From positions 20,336,001 through 20,400,000 of the forward strand of contig NC_065876.1 of NCBI RefSeq assembly GCF_933775445.1: a DNA stretch of 64,000 bases. Direction: 5' to 3'. This DNA comes from Argentina anserina. Lineage: Eukaryota > Streptophyta > Magnoliopsida > Rosales > Rosaceae. A program made the translations under genes and the position numbers. This document shows positions 34,428 to 46,066 of the stretch, piece by piece (position 1 is the stretch's first letter; each line of letters starts with the position of its first letter). The notes under the pieces are model-generated. The model did not search any database, was not told the origin of the DNA, and saw nothing but the letters and a program-made list of their open reading frames with translations.

Positions 34428-35708
34428 ATGAATAGGCTTCGGAAACTGCTAAAGAATGAGAAAGAAGATTTCATTACAAGGAATCGTCAAAGAGTCTTGG
34501 TCATGCAAGCAGCTGCCTCTAAAATTCAGAGGATCCAGGAGGAAGAATCGCAATGGGGTGGTTCTCGAGAAGGCCGTCGATACATCCCAAGAGAGTGGGA
34601 AAGAGATGGATCGATGATTGAAGGCCTTGTACTTCACTTCACCGTGTAGGTTTGAGGGTGATATTTTTCGTGGAAGATACAGAATGCGACCTCATCTATT
34701 TGACCAAATGATGCAAGGAGTTGCCAACCACGATCCTTACTTTTTCCAAATGCGTAACGCTTCTGGAAGAGTTGGCTTTTCTACAAAACAGAAGTTAACA
34801 TGTGCAATGAGGATGCTCGCTTACAGTCTTCTTGGGGATTTGTGTGATGAGTTTCTTGATGTAGCTGAATCTTCGGCTATGGAGATTTTGCAAAATTTTA
34901 CTAGAGCAATTTAGAATGTGTACAAACATTATCTTCGTCGACCATGTCCAACGGATTTGCTGCGGTTGCTTAGACATGCTGATAAAAGAGGGTTCTCTGA
35001 AATGGTTGGAAGTCTCGATTGCATGCACTGGAGTTGGAAGAACTGTCCTACTTCATGACAATGGCATTTCACAAGTCATAAAGGAAATTCAACAATCATT
35101 TTAGAGGCGGTTGCATCGTATGATACTTGGATTTGGCATGCATATTTTGAACTTCCAGGTTCCCTTAATGACATCAACGTTCTTGGAATGTCTCTAGTAG
35201 ATCGAGAATCTGGTCAGTGCTATTACCTTGTTGACAAGATCTATCCTAAATGGAGGACTTTTGTGAAAGCAATCAGAAATCCAAAACGCCTCAACAAGCT
35301 CACTTCACAAAGATGCAAGAGTCATTCAGAAAAGATGTAGAGAGGGTATTTGGAATTCTCCAAGCTCGTTTTGCAAGTGTTAGAGGACCAGCTCGTGGAT
35401 GGGCTAGGGAGGATCTCTCCTACATTATGATGACCTGCATTATTTTGCACAATATGATTGTGGAAGATGAGCGCGACAAAGAAGAAGTGGTAATTGACCC
35501 CGATGAGATCCCAACGAGACTAATGGCTGTAGAAGTATATGAAAGTTATGATCATGATCATCAAATTCAACGTGAAGCCCCTGCTCTTGATAAATTCATG
35601 CATCGCTACCAAGTGGTTAGATGTCCAGTTGTGCATAATTACCTCCAAGAGGATTTGGTTAAACATCTATGGAATGTGAAGCTGCAATCAAAGCATGACC
35701 ACATATAA
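34428..35708 (+). pseudogene. PIF/Harbinger DDE transposase (broken)
   Basis: Three or more frames are needed. MNRLRKLLKNEKEDF at the start, then FEGDIFRGRYRMRPHLFDQM, then the DDE core. The aspartates sit in VGSLDCMHW (about 35010) and GSLNDINVLG (about 35165), and the glutamate in DVERVFGILQARF (about 35340). A C-terminal CIILHNMIVEDE follows. Frame breaks occur near 34645, 34912, 35060 and 35280. The transposase would cut the element's ends together with its MYB-like partner; this copy cannot encode it whole. Confidence 0.85.
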
Positions 35709-35899
35709 TATGTGATTTAATTTTTTGTGCTTTCAATAATTAGTGTGGTTATGGTGTGATTTGCTTGCGTTTTAATTATTATAATGTGGTATGGTTTGTT
35801 TATTTGTGTGTTTATTTGTTGTTGTTGTTGTAGTTTAATGTAATGTAATGAATGAATGTTAGCTTATGAATTAAAAAAATTGTAATCTTATTTCATAAA

Positions 35900-37084
35900 T
35901 GAAAATAAAAATGATATAGTCCACTGAGTTTCCTATCCCGGCACATATGAATCCAAGAAGTCATCTTCACTTTGAGTGGTGGGTGCTTGAAATGAGCTTG
36001 CTGGTTGTGGATATGGCCTGGACCTATAGTCTTGTTCCTCTCTTTCAATAATATCTTGCTTGTTTCCTCTCCCAATAATCTCTTTTTCTGGGTGTGTATA
36101 TTGATGGATCCACCACTATTGTCACTGCATCATCTGTGCACTGCTTGGCAAGTTTGCGCATATATTCGAGATATGCATCATCTCTAAGCGTTGCCTATAT
36201 TCGAGTTCACGATCTCCTTGGTCTGCAATTCTTTACATCTGAATCAATTTTTCAGATGAAGAGGTTTGGTTGGCCTTCTTCTTGGCTATCCTTTGAGCTT
36301 TTTGGCCTAGGGGCGTGCATACACACTTGAAGGGCTTGGAGAGTGATTCTCTTGTGTGTCTCCTTGCTCTAAGTTAACATGTGACGGACCACTAGAAAAA
36401 TTCATAGATGGAGGATCACAAAACTTCGGTGTGTCCTTCAATATTGGCCAACAATGTGCAAATTCAAACTCATGCCCTTTACTTTTTGTAACATTCAAGG
36501 ACTTAGCTTGTATTTCCTATATATGTACAAATAAAAAAAATATTAGTAAGTTCATGTATCTGATTGTACATAATTATAATATTATCATTTAATATATAAA
36601 CACATTAGTGCATTTTCAATGTATATACTTAATAAGTAAATGGTAAGTATACACAAAAACATAATTATAGCATGTATATATAAATTAATCACATGCATCT
36701 TATTAATCAATAATTAGTAACAAATACGTCCAACAAGTAACACAATTATTTCAAAGTATATCACTAAATTTAATTAATAAGGATAATTACCACATCAAGG
36801 GCATTTTCACCACTTGCTTGAGCGACCACCACCTTAGAAAGAGCTTCATGCCATCTTTGGCAAGCCGGTATAATTTTTCTCCAACGAGATTCACACCCTC
36901 TTATCGATCTAGGATCTCCATCAATCAGCTTTACCGTTTGGTACACTCGATTACGTTGCCATAATTTTTCAAATGCTTGCTTGTTGGACGTATCACCATC
37001 TTCACCAATTGTAGTTACTGCTATGCAAAAAGCAATATCTTCAAAAGGTTTCCAAGCCACTCCTCTTTTGGCCCTTGTAGACAT
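35900..37084 (-). pseudogene. PIF/Harbinger ORF1, MYB/trihelix-like partner
   Basis: ATG at 37082-37084. Exon 1 reads MSTRAKRGVAWKPFEDIAFC, then SIRGCESRWRKIIPACQRWH, a MYB/SANT-like DNA-binding domain. A GT donor at about 36792 and an acceptor at about 36517 lead to exon 2: EIQAKSLNVTKSKGHEFEFA then HCWPILKDTPKF, the conserved second part of this family. Exon 2 later breaks near 36300 and 36200, although LEYMRKLAKQCTDD is still readable. It normally helps the transposase bind DNA. Confidence 0.75.
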
Positions 37085-37858
37085 ATTTTTTGAAAAATAT
37101 ATATTTAAATCTAGATGATGACCTAATGTAAAAATGATGAGCTTGGAAGGAGAAGAAGATGTTTTGGAGTGAAAAATTATGAAGAAGATGTGTCGTATTT
37201 ATAGAGATTTTAAAGTAATGTGCTACAACGGGAAGATTCCATTTTAAAATTTTTTTTTTCTGATTTTTTCTATTATTTTCAATTTAATTAGGCTATTTAA
37301 ACATACATGTTAGATCAATTTAATTATTTTGTTTGTAGCCGTTAGATCAATTGATCTGTTGCTTACCAACGGTAATAATACATGGGGCTAACTGTCCATT
37401 TACCTTGCACTGCAGCCCCCAGCGTGTGAAGACCAATTAAAGTCATCATTTTGTCTGTTGTGCAATTAAAATAGAAGATGGGAAGCCAGCACGTTAGTTC
37501 GGTGTTGTAGACATGCGGGCCCCTATGTGAATAGTGATTGGTTTTCCTCCTAAGAAATCGACCCAAAATAGGCAGTCAAATGGGTTGCAACCCAAAACCC
37601 AAAATGAGTTTAAATGTTGGAGGGTCAAATTTTGAGGAGGGTGTTTCAAAATGAGTATGGGCAGCCCTTGTTGGAGATGCCCTAACAAAGGGATAGGATT
37701 CAAAGCCTTAGATCTCAGACTTTAAATGTAACACCCCATATCCTTGAAATATATTCTTTAATTTAAGGACTTTGAGCGTTCGTATTTTAAATTTTTGCAT
37801 CACTTAAGTAACATTTCACTTTGACTTCTCACCTCATCATCGATAAAAATTGACTTTA

Positions 37859-39329
37859 TGTAATAACCCGATTTTTCGGAACGATGTTTGGTTTGTTTAA
37901 TTTCTATAAGTTGTGAAATTCAATAAAATGACAATTTGGATTGCTTGCAACATTTCGAAAACTAGAACGAAAACGTTCTCAGAATGTTTAATTAGAAAAA
38001 CGTTACGTTTCCGCAACGTATATATCGACTTTTATTCCGTCGCTCGGTTGCGAAAACTTCCTTCACGAAAGTTGTAGGTCTCGTCGATACAAGTTCGTGG
38101 ATAAGTGACGCGTTCTAATCGGACGTTATACGTAAAAGTTATTAACGATAGAAGTTGTTTCTAATTTTGGAAACTAGTATAAAAAGGAATTTTTATCAGC
38201 TAGGGTTTCCAAAATTGGAAACCCCTCATTCTCTCTCCCTCTCTCTTCTCTCCGCCTCCCGCCCTCTCACCCGATCTCTTCTTCTCCCTCTCGGCTCTCA
38301 CCCCGATCTCCCTCCTCCGAGGGACGTGCTCCTCACCGCCGGCACCAGCGACTTCGCAGGTACGACGCGACGCATCACCGAGCAAGACCCGAGCCAGCTC
38401 GCCGCCGTGAAGCTCGTCACGCCTCACCGGACCGCACGACTGGACCGAGCTCTCCGACGAGCTCCGGTGCCTCCAAGACCAAAAATATGTGAGGTTTCGA
38501 CTATAAATGATGTTGTGATTGTTGTTGTGTGTATTGTGGATGTTTTGGATGATTTGTGGAAGAGATTGGAGTGAGATCGGGGGGGGGGGGAGAAATGATG
38601 AACACCGCCGCCTTAAGCGGCGCGTGTGGGAGCGTGGGGCAATCTAGGGGTGGTCTGAGACCGTAGGAAGGAGGAGGAGGAGGAGAGGAAGGGTTTTGGG
38701 GTGGAGGTGGCGTGATACGCTCAGGTGCCGGAGTATGCGCGTGGGCCCCACGCGCGGTCGCCGGCGAGTGGCGCGTGTACCCCACGCGTCGCCACGTGCA
38801 GCGGCGCATGAACAGTGAATTGACACAGTAAATTGTAAAAATTTATTTTTACGACGGTGAGTATAAAAAAGTGATTTACGTACGATAAATGTAATTTATT
38901 TCACGTACAGTAAATGTAAATATAAATTACTTTTAGTAAATGTAATTTTGGAAGGGTAAATCAGTAATTATTATTTACTGAGATAGTATGTACATTTGAA
39001 TAGTTTTTATACGTACAGAAATACGTAAACAGTATGCACTCGTACAAGAATACGTAATGGATGTGTATTTATACCGTAATACATGAATAGTAAAACACAG
39101 TGAATAGTATACAGTGAACAGTAATCAGTGAACAGTAAATTCGTAAAACCAGAAATTACTGAACAGTAACAGATTATTACTGTTACGGCATTTAAAGCTT
39201 TACGAAACGTTTCTAAATTCTTTTCTTATCTTTTCAAGGTGATCGATAAATCAAGGAAATGAATTATCTTCGGAAATTGTGGAACTACGCTCGAGTTGAT
39301 AAGGTGAGTAAAATTTCACTTATTTACGA
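37859..39329 (+). repeat. 5' LTR, truncated
   Basis: It matches the first 1458 bases of the 3' LTR (43263-44720) with scattered substitutions. Similarity stops at acttatttacga (39318-39329), after which gag sequence starts. The last 1346 bases of the LTR and the primer-binding site are missing. Confidence 0.9.
38170..38224 (+). promoter_or_regulatory. LTR promoter: TATA box and 22-bp palindrome
   Basis: A TATA-like agtataaaaagg (about 38176-38187) is followed by gggtttccaaaattggaaaccc (38203-38224), a perfect 10-bp inverted repeat with a 2-base spacer. The 3' LTR keeps the palindrome exactly at 43607-43628, next to ctataaaaatg. CT-rich leader sequence follows. The transcription start probably lies just after the TATA box. 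Confidence 0.6.
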
Positions 39330-40180
39330 GCCTGCTACTGCGGTTAGAGATGATGGTCGAGTGTTGAAGCTGATCAAGGATATCAGTGCACTGTCAGCAC
39401 CGACCTTTCATGGAGGACTAGATCTTATGGTAGCTGACCATTGGATCGAGGGTATGGAGACTTATTTTGAGATGATAGAGTGCACAGAGATTGAGAAGAG
39501 AAAGATAGCTACATTCTTTCTAAAAGGTGATGCTCTAGACTGGTGGAAGAGCATGAGACAGACAGTGGATGTGTCTACATTCACATGGGGAGGTTTCACT
39601 ACCATTTTCCGAGATAAGTATTTTCCAGCCTCAGTACGGGAGGACTTAGAGCTTGAGTTTCTGGCGATGGTACAGGGAGACATGACCGTTAGAGAGTATG
39701 ATGCTCGTTTTTCACAGCTGTACCGGTACGTCAGGCCTATGGGTGCGACCTCTTTAGCTCAGAAGTATCTACGAGAGCTAAAACAGGAGTACAAGACCAT
39801 GATATCAGTTCTTTGCCTGACTACTAAGGAGTTGATATTTGAGAGTATCATGAGCTTGGAGCAAGCTGATAAGACTCGAGCAGGAGATGTGGGAAGTAGA
39901 GATGCAAAGGGAAAAGGCAAGGCAATCTGTACAGATAGCGAGCACTCAGGGCCGCCGAGTAGGTCATGAAAGAGGCCAAGACGCCACTACCAGATTCCAG
40001 CAAAAGCAACACCTTTATCTATCAGGGCAGCACCAGTTAGACCATTAGCATCGGTGAGGTGTTATTTATGCAACGAAGCGGGGCACTACACCACAGCATG
40101 TCCGAAATCGAAGAGAGCTGGCTGCTACTGGTGCGGGCAAGTGGGACACATTGCTAGGGATTGTACCTGACCTCTTCAGG
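39259..40180 (+). pseudogene. Gypsy gag with two zinc knuckles; N-terminus LTR-derived
   Basis: The open frame from 39259 to 39969 starts with about 24 residues (MNYLRKLWNYARVDKVSKIS and onward) that are LTR sequence: the same words occur in the 3' LTR at 44650. True gag starts after the junction at 39330: APTFHGGLDLMVADHWIEGM, DALDWW, and LSQLY/RYVR-type sequence. A TGA at 39967 interrupts the frame, but it continues to CYLCNEAGHYTTAC and CYWCGQVGHIARDC, two CX2CX4HX4C knuckles, before another TGA near 40168. Gag would form the particle and bind RNA. The LTR-gag fusion is abnormal. Confidence 0.82.
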
Positions 40181-43100
40181 GTAGACAGGAATGGCCGCAG
40201 AGACAGCTACCAGCGGACCAAGCTAGAGTGTTCGCAGTGGGTCAGCGAGACACAGGGGTGGAAGGTACATTATCACTTTTTGACTACCTTGCTAGAGTAC
40301 TGTTTGATACGGGAGCATCGCATTCATTTATTGCTAGTTCGGTAGTAGAGATGCTAGGATTGATTCCTACACCTCTTGGGAACGCTTTATGTGTCACTTC
40401 ACCCTTTGGAGTGTCCCTTGAGTTAGAGACAATCTGCAAGGCTTGTCCGATTGTGATTGGGAGTAGAGAGTTCTCTACTTCGTTGATTGTGATTCCGGAT
40501 CACACCTATGATGTGATCTTGGGGATTGATTAGTTGAGACTGCAGCATGCGGTGATTGATTGTTTTGACATGGTGGTGTCCTTTCATAGACCTGGGGAGC
40601 CAGTGTTTCGTTATCGTTGCCTCAAGTCAGATAATTCCATGAGATCAGGAGTTTTGGCACATGTGGAGTCGGTGGATCAGAAAGTAACTATTGCAGACTC
40701 ATTGTGTTAGTATCTGAGTTTAGTGAGGTGTTCCAAGAGATACCAGGGCTACCTCCTCGAAGAGTGGTAGATTTCTGCATTGATGTAGTACCTGGTACAA
40801 CACCTGTGTCAAAGGCGCCCTGTAGAATGGGGCAGAACGAACTTAAGGAGTTGAAGGTGCAGATCGAGGAGCTATTGGACCAAGAGTTCATTAGACCTAG
40901 TGTTTCACCTTGGGGAGCACCGGTTTTGTTCGTGAAGAAGAAAGATGGTTCTTTGCGGTTATGTGTGGACTATAGAGAACTGAACAAGGTGACCATCAAG
41001 AATAGGTACCCCTTACCTAGGATTGATGACTTGTTCGATCAGCTTAAAGGTGCTACGGTGTTCTCTAAGATTGATTTGAGATCTGGTTATCGTCAGCTCA
41101 GGGTGAAGGAAGAAGATATATCGAAGACAGCCTTCAGGACCCGGTATGGACATTATGAGTTTGTTGTCATGCCATTTGGTCTAATGAATGCACTAGCTAT
41201 CTTTATGAGTTTGATGAACCAAGTATTTAGCCCGTACTTGGATGAGTTTGTTGTGGTGTTTGTGGATGACATAATGATATACTCCAAGACACAAGAAGAA
41301 CATGTGGTGCATATGAGAACAGTGTTGCAGACCTTGAAGGAGGCGAGATTGTATGCCAAGCTAGAGAAGTGTGATTCTGGAAAGAAGAGGTCAAATTCCT
41401 TGGTCATGTTGTCTCAAAATATGAGTACTAGTGGACCCGTCAAAGGTAGAGGCAGTAAAGAATTGGAGTCGTCCAAAGAACCCTACCGAGATTCGTAGTT
41501 TCCTCGGTTTGGCAGGTTACTACAGGAGGTTTATCGAGGGGTTTTCTAGTATTGCGTCTTCACTGACCAAATTGACCAAGAAAGATACTCCGTTCGTGTG
41601 GACAGATGCATGTGAGGAAGCATTCAACAAACTAAAGACCAGTCTGACCACAGCTCCAGTGTTGACGATTCCTTCAAGTGGTGGTGGCTATGTCATTTAC
41701 AGTGATGCTTCGCTCCAAGGTTTGGGTTGTGTCTTGATACAACATGGAGGAGTTATTGCTTATGGCTCTAGACAATTAAAGATTCATGAGAAGAACTACC
41801 CCACACACGACCTAGAGCTTGCGGCAGTTGTGTTTACCCTGAAGATTTGGAGACATTACTTGTATGGTGAGAAGTTTCAACTCTTTTCAGATCATAAGAG
41901 TTTGAAGTACTTGTTCTCACAGAAGGAGCTGAATATGAGGCAGAGAAGATGGATGGAACTCCTCAAGGATTATGACTTCACATTGGAGTTACCACCCGGG
42001 GAAAGCAAATGTGGTGGCCGATGCTTTGAGCAGGAAACTGAGAGGTGTGGTGGCCTCACTTATGGTCCAGGAATGGTTCATGCTCGAAACTGTATCAGAG
42101 TTTAATTTGGTACCATCGGGAGGAGAACCAAGGGTCTTTCTTGGTAGGGTCACGGTGCAACCCACATTGATCACGAGGATCATACAGGGTCAGGCGCGAG
42201 ATAGATTCGCACAAGCTAAGTTGGTAGATCTTGTGGTGGATACGCTTGATGAGTGCCCATCCGAGTGGAGAGTTGGACCCGATGGAGGGTTGAGGTTTGG
42301 GGCAAGATTGTGTGTCCCAGATTGTGGTGATCTCAAGGAGGAGGTCATTCGTACGGCACATCGATCACGTTATACCGTTCATCCAGGGAACACCAAGATG
42401 GACAAGGACCTATGCAGGCAATTCTGGTGGAACGGTATGAAGAAAGATGTAGTGGAGTTTGTATCGAAGTGCCTTACGTGTCAGCAAGTAAAAGCAGAAC
42501 ATCAACGACCACCTGGCATGTTGACACCATTGACTATTCCTCTTTGGAAGTGGGAGCAGATATCTATGGATTTTGTGACTGGATTGCCTAGATCGAAGAA
42601 GGGTCACGATGCTATATGGGTGATTGTCGATCGGTTGATGAAGTCGGCACATTTTCTTCCAGTGTCGATGAAGTACTCAGTGGACGTGCTTGGGAAACTA
42701 TATGTGGATGAGGTAGTGAGACTTCATGGTGTTCCAGTTTCTATTGTTTTTGATCGAGATGCACGTTTCACTTTGAAGTTCTGGGGTGGTTTGCAGAAGG
42801 CGATGGGCACTACCTTGAATATGAGTACAACTTTTCACCATCAGACAGATGGACAGACGGAAAGAGTGAATCAGGTGATGGAAGACATGTTGAGAGCATG
42901 TGTGCTGGATTTCAAGGGTAGCTGGGTCATTTGAGATTGATTGAGTTTGCCTATAACAACAGCTACCATTCTAGTATTTGCATGGCACCTTATGAGGCTC
43001 TTTATGGTAGACCATGTCGATCACCGATCTGTTGGGCCGAAGTTGGTGATGAGGCACTGATAGGTCCAGAGGTGGTTCAGGACACCACGGAGAAGATCTC

Positions 43101-43210
43101 GATCATTCGAGATAGAAGTTGAGCTAGTCAAGGTATTGTGGAGTCACCATGATGAGGGTGATGCATCTTGGGAGCTAGAGTCGGACATGATGACTAGATA
43201 TCCACAGTTG
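40181..43210 (+). pseudogene. Gypsy pol: protease, RT, RNase H, integrase
   Basis: Protease VLFDTGASHSFI (40300). [22 protein letters not shown] and [12 protein letters not shown], with catalytic FVDDIMIYS (41260) and [10 protein letters not shown]. RNase [14 protein letters not shown] (41695) with [10 protein letters not shown]. Integrase zinc motif HRSRYTVHPG to CLTCQQVK (42360-42485), then DDE residues at SMDFVTG, FDRDARF (usual form SDRD) and QTERVN. Breaks: a TAG in GID*LRLQH (40532), frameshifts near 40700, 41430, 41970 and 42930, and a deletion near 43120. The order RT-RNase H-integrase marks Ty3/gypsy. Confidence 0.9.
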
Positions 43211-43262
43211 TTTGTTGAGTGAGCTTAAATTTCAGGACGAAATTCCTTTAAGGGGGGTAGAA

Positions 43263-46066
43263 TGTAATAACCTGATTTTTCGGAACGATGTTTGGTTTGT
43301 TTAATTTCTATAAGTTGTGAAATTCATTAAAATGACAATTTGGATTGCTTGCAGCATTTCGAAAACTAGAACGGAAACGTTCTCGGAACGTTTAATTAGA
43401 AAAACATTACGTTTCCGCAACGTATATATCGACTTTTATTTCATCGCTCGGTTGCGAAAACTTCCTTCACGAAAATTGTAGGGCTCGTCGATACGAGTTC
43501 GTGGATAAGTGACGCGTTCTAATCGGACGTTGTACGTAAAAGTTATTAATGATAGAAGTTGTTTCCGATTTTGGAAACTACTATAAAAATGAATTTTTAT
43601 CAGCTAGGGTTTCCAAAATTGGAAACCCCTCATTCTCTCTCCCTCTCTCTTCTCTCCGCCTCCCTCTCCCTCTCACCCGATCTCTTCTTCTCCCTCTCGG
43701 CTCTCACCCCGATCTCCCTCCTCCGAGGGACGTGCTCCTCACCGCCGGCACCAGCGACTTCGTAGGCACGACGCGACGCACCACCGAGCAAGACCCGAGC
43801 CAGCTCGCTGCCGTGAAGCTCGTCACGCCTCGCCGGACCGCATGACTGGACCGAGCTCTCCGACGATCTCCGGTGCCTCTAAGACCAAAAATAGGTGAGG
43901 TTTCGACTATAAATGATGTTGTGATTGTTGTTGTGTGTATTGTGGATGTTTTGGATGATTTGTGGAGGATATTGGAGTGAGATCGAGGGGGGAGAAATGA
44001 TGAACACCGCCGCCTTAGGCGGCGCGTGTGGGAGCGTGGGGCAGTCTGGGGGTGGTCTCAGACCGTAGGAAGGAAGAGGAGGAGGAGGAGAGGAAGGGTT
44101 TTGGGGCGGAGGTAGCGTGATACGCTCAGGTGCCGGAGTAGGCGCGTGGACCCCACGCGCGGTCGCCGACGAGTGGCGCGTGTACCCCACGCGTCGCCAC
44201 GTGCGGCGGCGCGTGAATAGTGAATCGACACAGTAAATTGTAAAAATTTATTTTTACGACGGTGATTGTAAAAAGGTGATTTACGTACGGTAAATGTAAT
44301 TTATTTTACGTACAATAAATGTAAATATAAATTACTTTCAGTAAATGTAATTTTGGAAGGGTAAATCAATAATTATTATTTACTGAGATAGTATGTACAT
44401 TTGAATAGTTTTTATACGTACAGAAATACGTAAAAAGTATGTACTCGTATAAGAATACGTAATGGATGTGTATTTATACAGTAATACATGAATAGTAAAA
44501 CACAGTGAACAGTACTCAGTGAACAGTAAATTCGTAAAACCAGAAATTGTTGAACAGTAACAGATTATTACTGTTACGGCATTTAAAGGTTTACGAAACG
44601 TTTCTAAATTCTTTTCTTATCCTTTCAAGGTTATCGATAAATCAAGGAAATGAATTATCTTCGGAAATTGTGGAATTACGCTCGAGTTGATAAGGTGAGT
44701 AAAATCTCACTTATTTACGAATCTACCTTTACGGAGATTCAACATTTTGTAAAATATTAAAGAACGAAATATGAAGATATAATGGATTATATATATATAT
44801 ATCATATAAATGGTAAATAGGTACATATATATATAGTTTGCTATATTATATACTGTTAGGATTTCGTTTGTGAATATGATCACAGTGGTGATGAGAATTA
44901 TATATTGAGCATGTGATGCGATTTGTACAAATAATGAGTAGATTATTGTACGTGGTTTTAACGTTGAGAATTGTTAAATTGTTTTGTCTTCGGACGTGTT
45001 TAAGAAATATGACATGTATATAATAAAGTTGATTATATATATATATATTGTATAGATGGTAAATAGGTACATATATATATAGTTTGCTATATTATATATT
45101 GTTAGGATTTCGTTTGTGAATTATGATCACAGTGATGATGAGAATTATATATTGAGCATGTTGATGCGATTTGTACAAATAATGAGTAGATTATTGTATG
45201 TGTTTATGTCTTCGGACCAGTCTTCGGACGTGTGTGGCATGTCAGAACCTAGCCTTTGGACGGGCGAAAGTTACGATACAGTTAGAGCTCTAGTCTGTCT
45301 GCCGGAGTAGTGCATGTGAGGTAACAGGTGGGTTATCGGCTCATGAGTACTCATATTTTTGGACATCGGGTAGCGAGGAGGTTGCTCTATGTCGGACGTT
45401 GGGTAGCGAGGAAGTTGCCCAACGTCGGCGGTGTATTACTTGAGGGGTAACAGAGGTGCACCAGCGCTCATTAGTACCCGTATTATAAATGCATTTGGGT
45501 AAACAGAGGGGTTGCCCAATTTCTCATGAACACTTTCATTTTCATATTTTTGGGACAACCAGATGGGCCATCCATTGACTCATGAGTGCATTTATATTTG
45601 TTGATTTGTGGATTGTCGTATATGTTTATATGCGAGATATATTGTTTTATTTTACTCATACGAGCTGTAACGCTTACCGGGTTTGTGTTTACAATCCCGG
45701 TGCACCAATTCGATGGTGTAAGGGATACTTCTGCAGGTGTCGATTAGTGGGAATCGAAGGACGACTCCGGAGACTCGAAGTTGTTCATTATCCTGATTGT
45801 GGTAAGGTTTCTATTGCGGATTTGTGTGTGAGAACTTGTGAGGATTTATTTGTGAGTTGTGAGAGATTGTGAGGATTATTACATTTCCATTTTATGTAAT
45901 GTTGATTTATAAATTTGGTTTGTAATAATTGGTTGTCTGAGTTGTATTGTGAACTCAGTAATAATCCGCTGTGCATTTAAAATGATTTCGATTTGTTGAG
46001 ATTGTTTTGATATTGTCCGACTTTAATATTTTGAGTTTTTATACTCGAAATTTTAGGGTCGTTACA
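43263..46066 (+). repeat. 3' LTR, full length (2804 bp)
   Basis: TGTAATAACC...GTCGTTACA, directly behind the polypurine tract. The first half is the homologue of the 5' LTR. The second half (44721-46066) is unique in the window. It contains a duplicated block of about 170 bp (44785-44953 and 45031-45202) and a hairpin-forming stretch, gacgttggg...cccaacgtc, near 45396-45428. Confidence 0.9.
44785..45202 (+). repeat. Direct duplication of about 170 bp inside the 3' LTR
   Basis: Copy 1 is 44785-44953 and copy 2 is 45031-45202. Both run from gattatatatata through ggtaaataggtacatata and gttaggatttcgtttgtgaa to tgagtagattattgta. They differ by a few bases and by one-base insertions. Confidence 0.85.

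Larger units (their letters stand above)
33915..37682. mobile_element. PIF/Harbinger transposon carrying both genes
   Basis: Inside are a DDE transposase on the plus strand and a convergent MYB/trihelix-like gene on the minus strand, the standard two-gene set of plant PIF/Harbinger elements. The right end reads inward gggcatctccaacaagggc, followed outside by TAA (37683-37685). On the left a matching tatctccaacaagg lies at 33991, and a weaker copy of the following motif lies at 33915 next to TAA. The exact left border is therefore uncertain. Both genes are damaged. Confidence 0.75.
37859..46066 (+). mobile_element. Ty3/gypsy retrotransposon with deleted 5' LTR end
   Basis: Both ends are TGTAATAACC...GTTACA, with cttta (37854-37858) and ctttc (46067-46071) as an almost perfect 5-bp duplication. 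Order: truncated 5' LTR, gag with zinc knuckles, protease, RT, RNase H, integrase, polypurine tract aaggggggtag (43250-43260), full 3' LTR of 2804 bp. This is gypsy order, on the plus strand. A C-terminal remnant WSHHDEGDASWELE with a YPQLF end after integrase resembles chromovirus ends (Tekay-like), but the part between is deleted. There are several frame breaks in pol, so it is defective. Confidence 0.92.

Noticed and set aside
38155..38574. 139-codon frame in the gypsy 5' LTR
   Set aside because: The same sequence recurs in the 3' LTR at 43549 with changed frame; it is LTR leader sequence, not a gene.
39259..39330. N-terminal 24 residues of the gypsy gag frame as true gag
   Set aside because: The same bases are present in the 3' LTR at 44650-44720, so they are LTR sequence joined to gag by a deletion.
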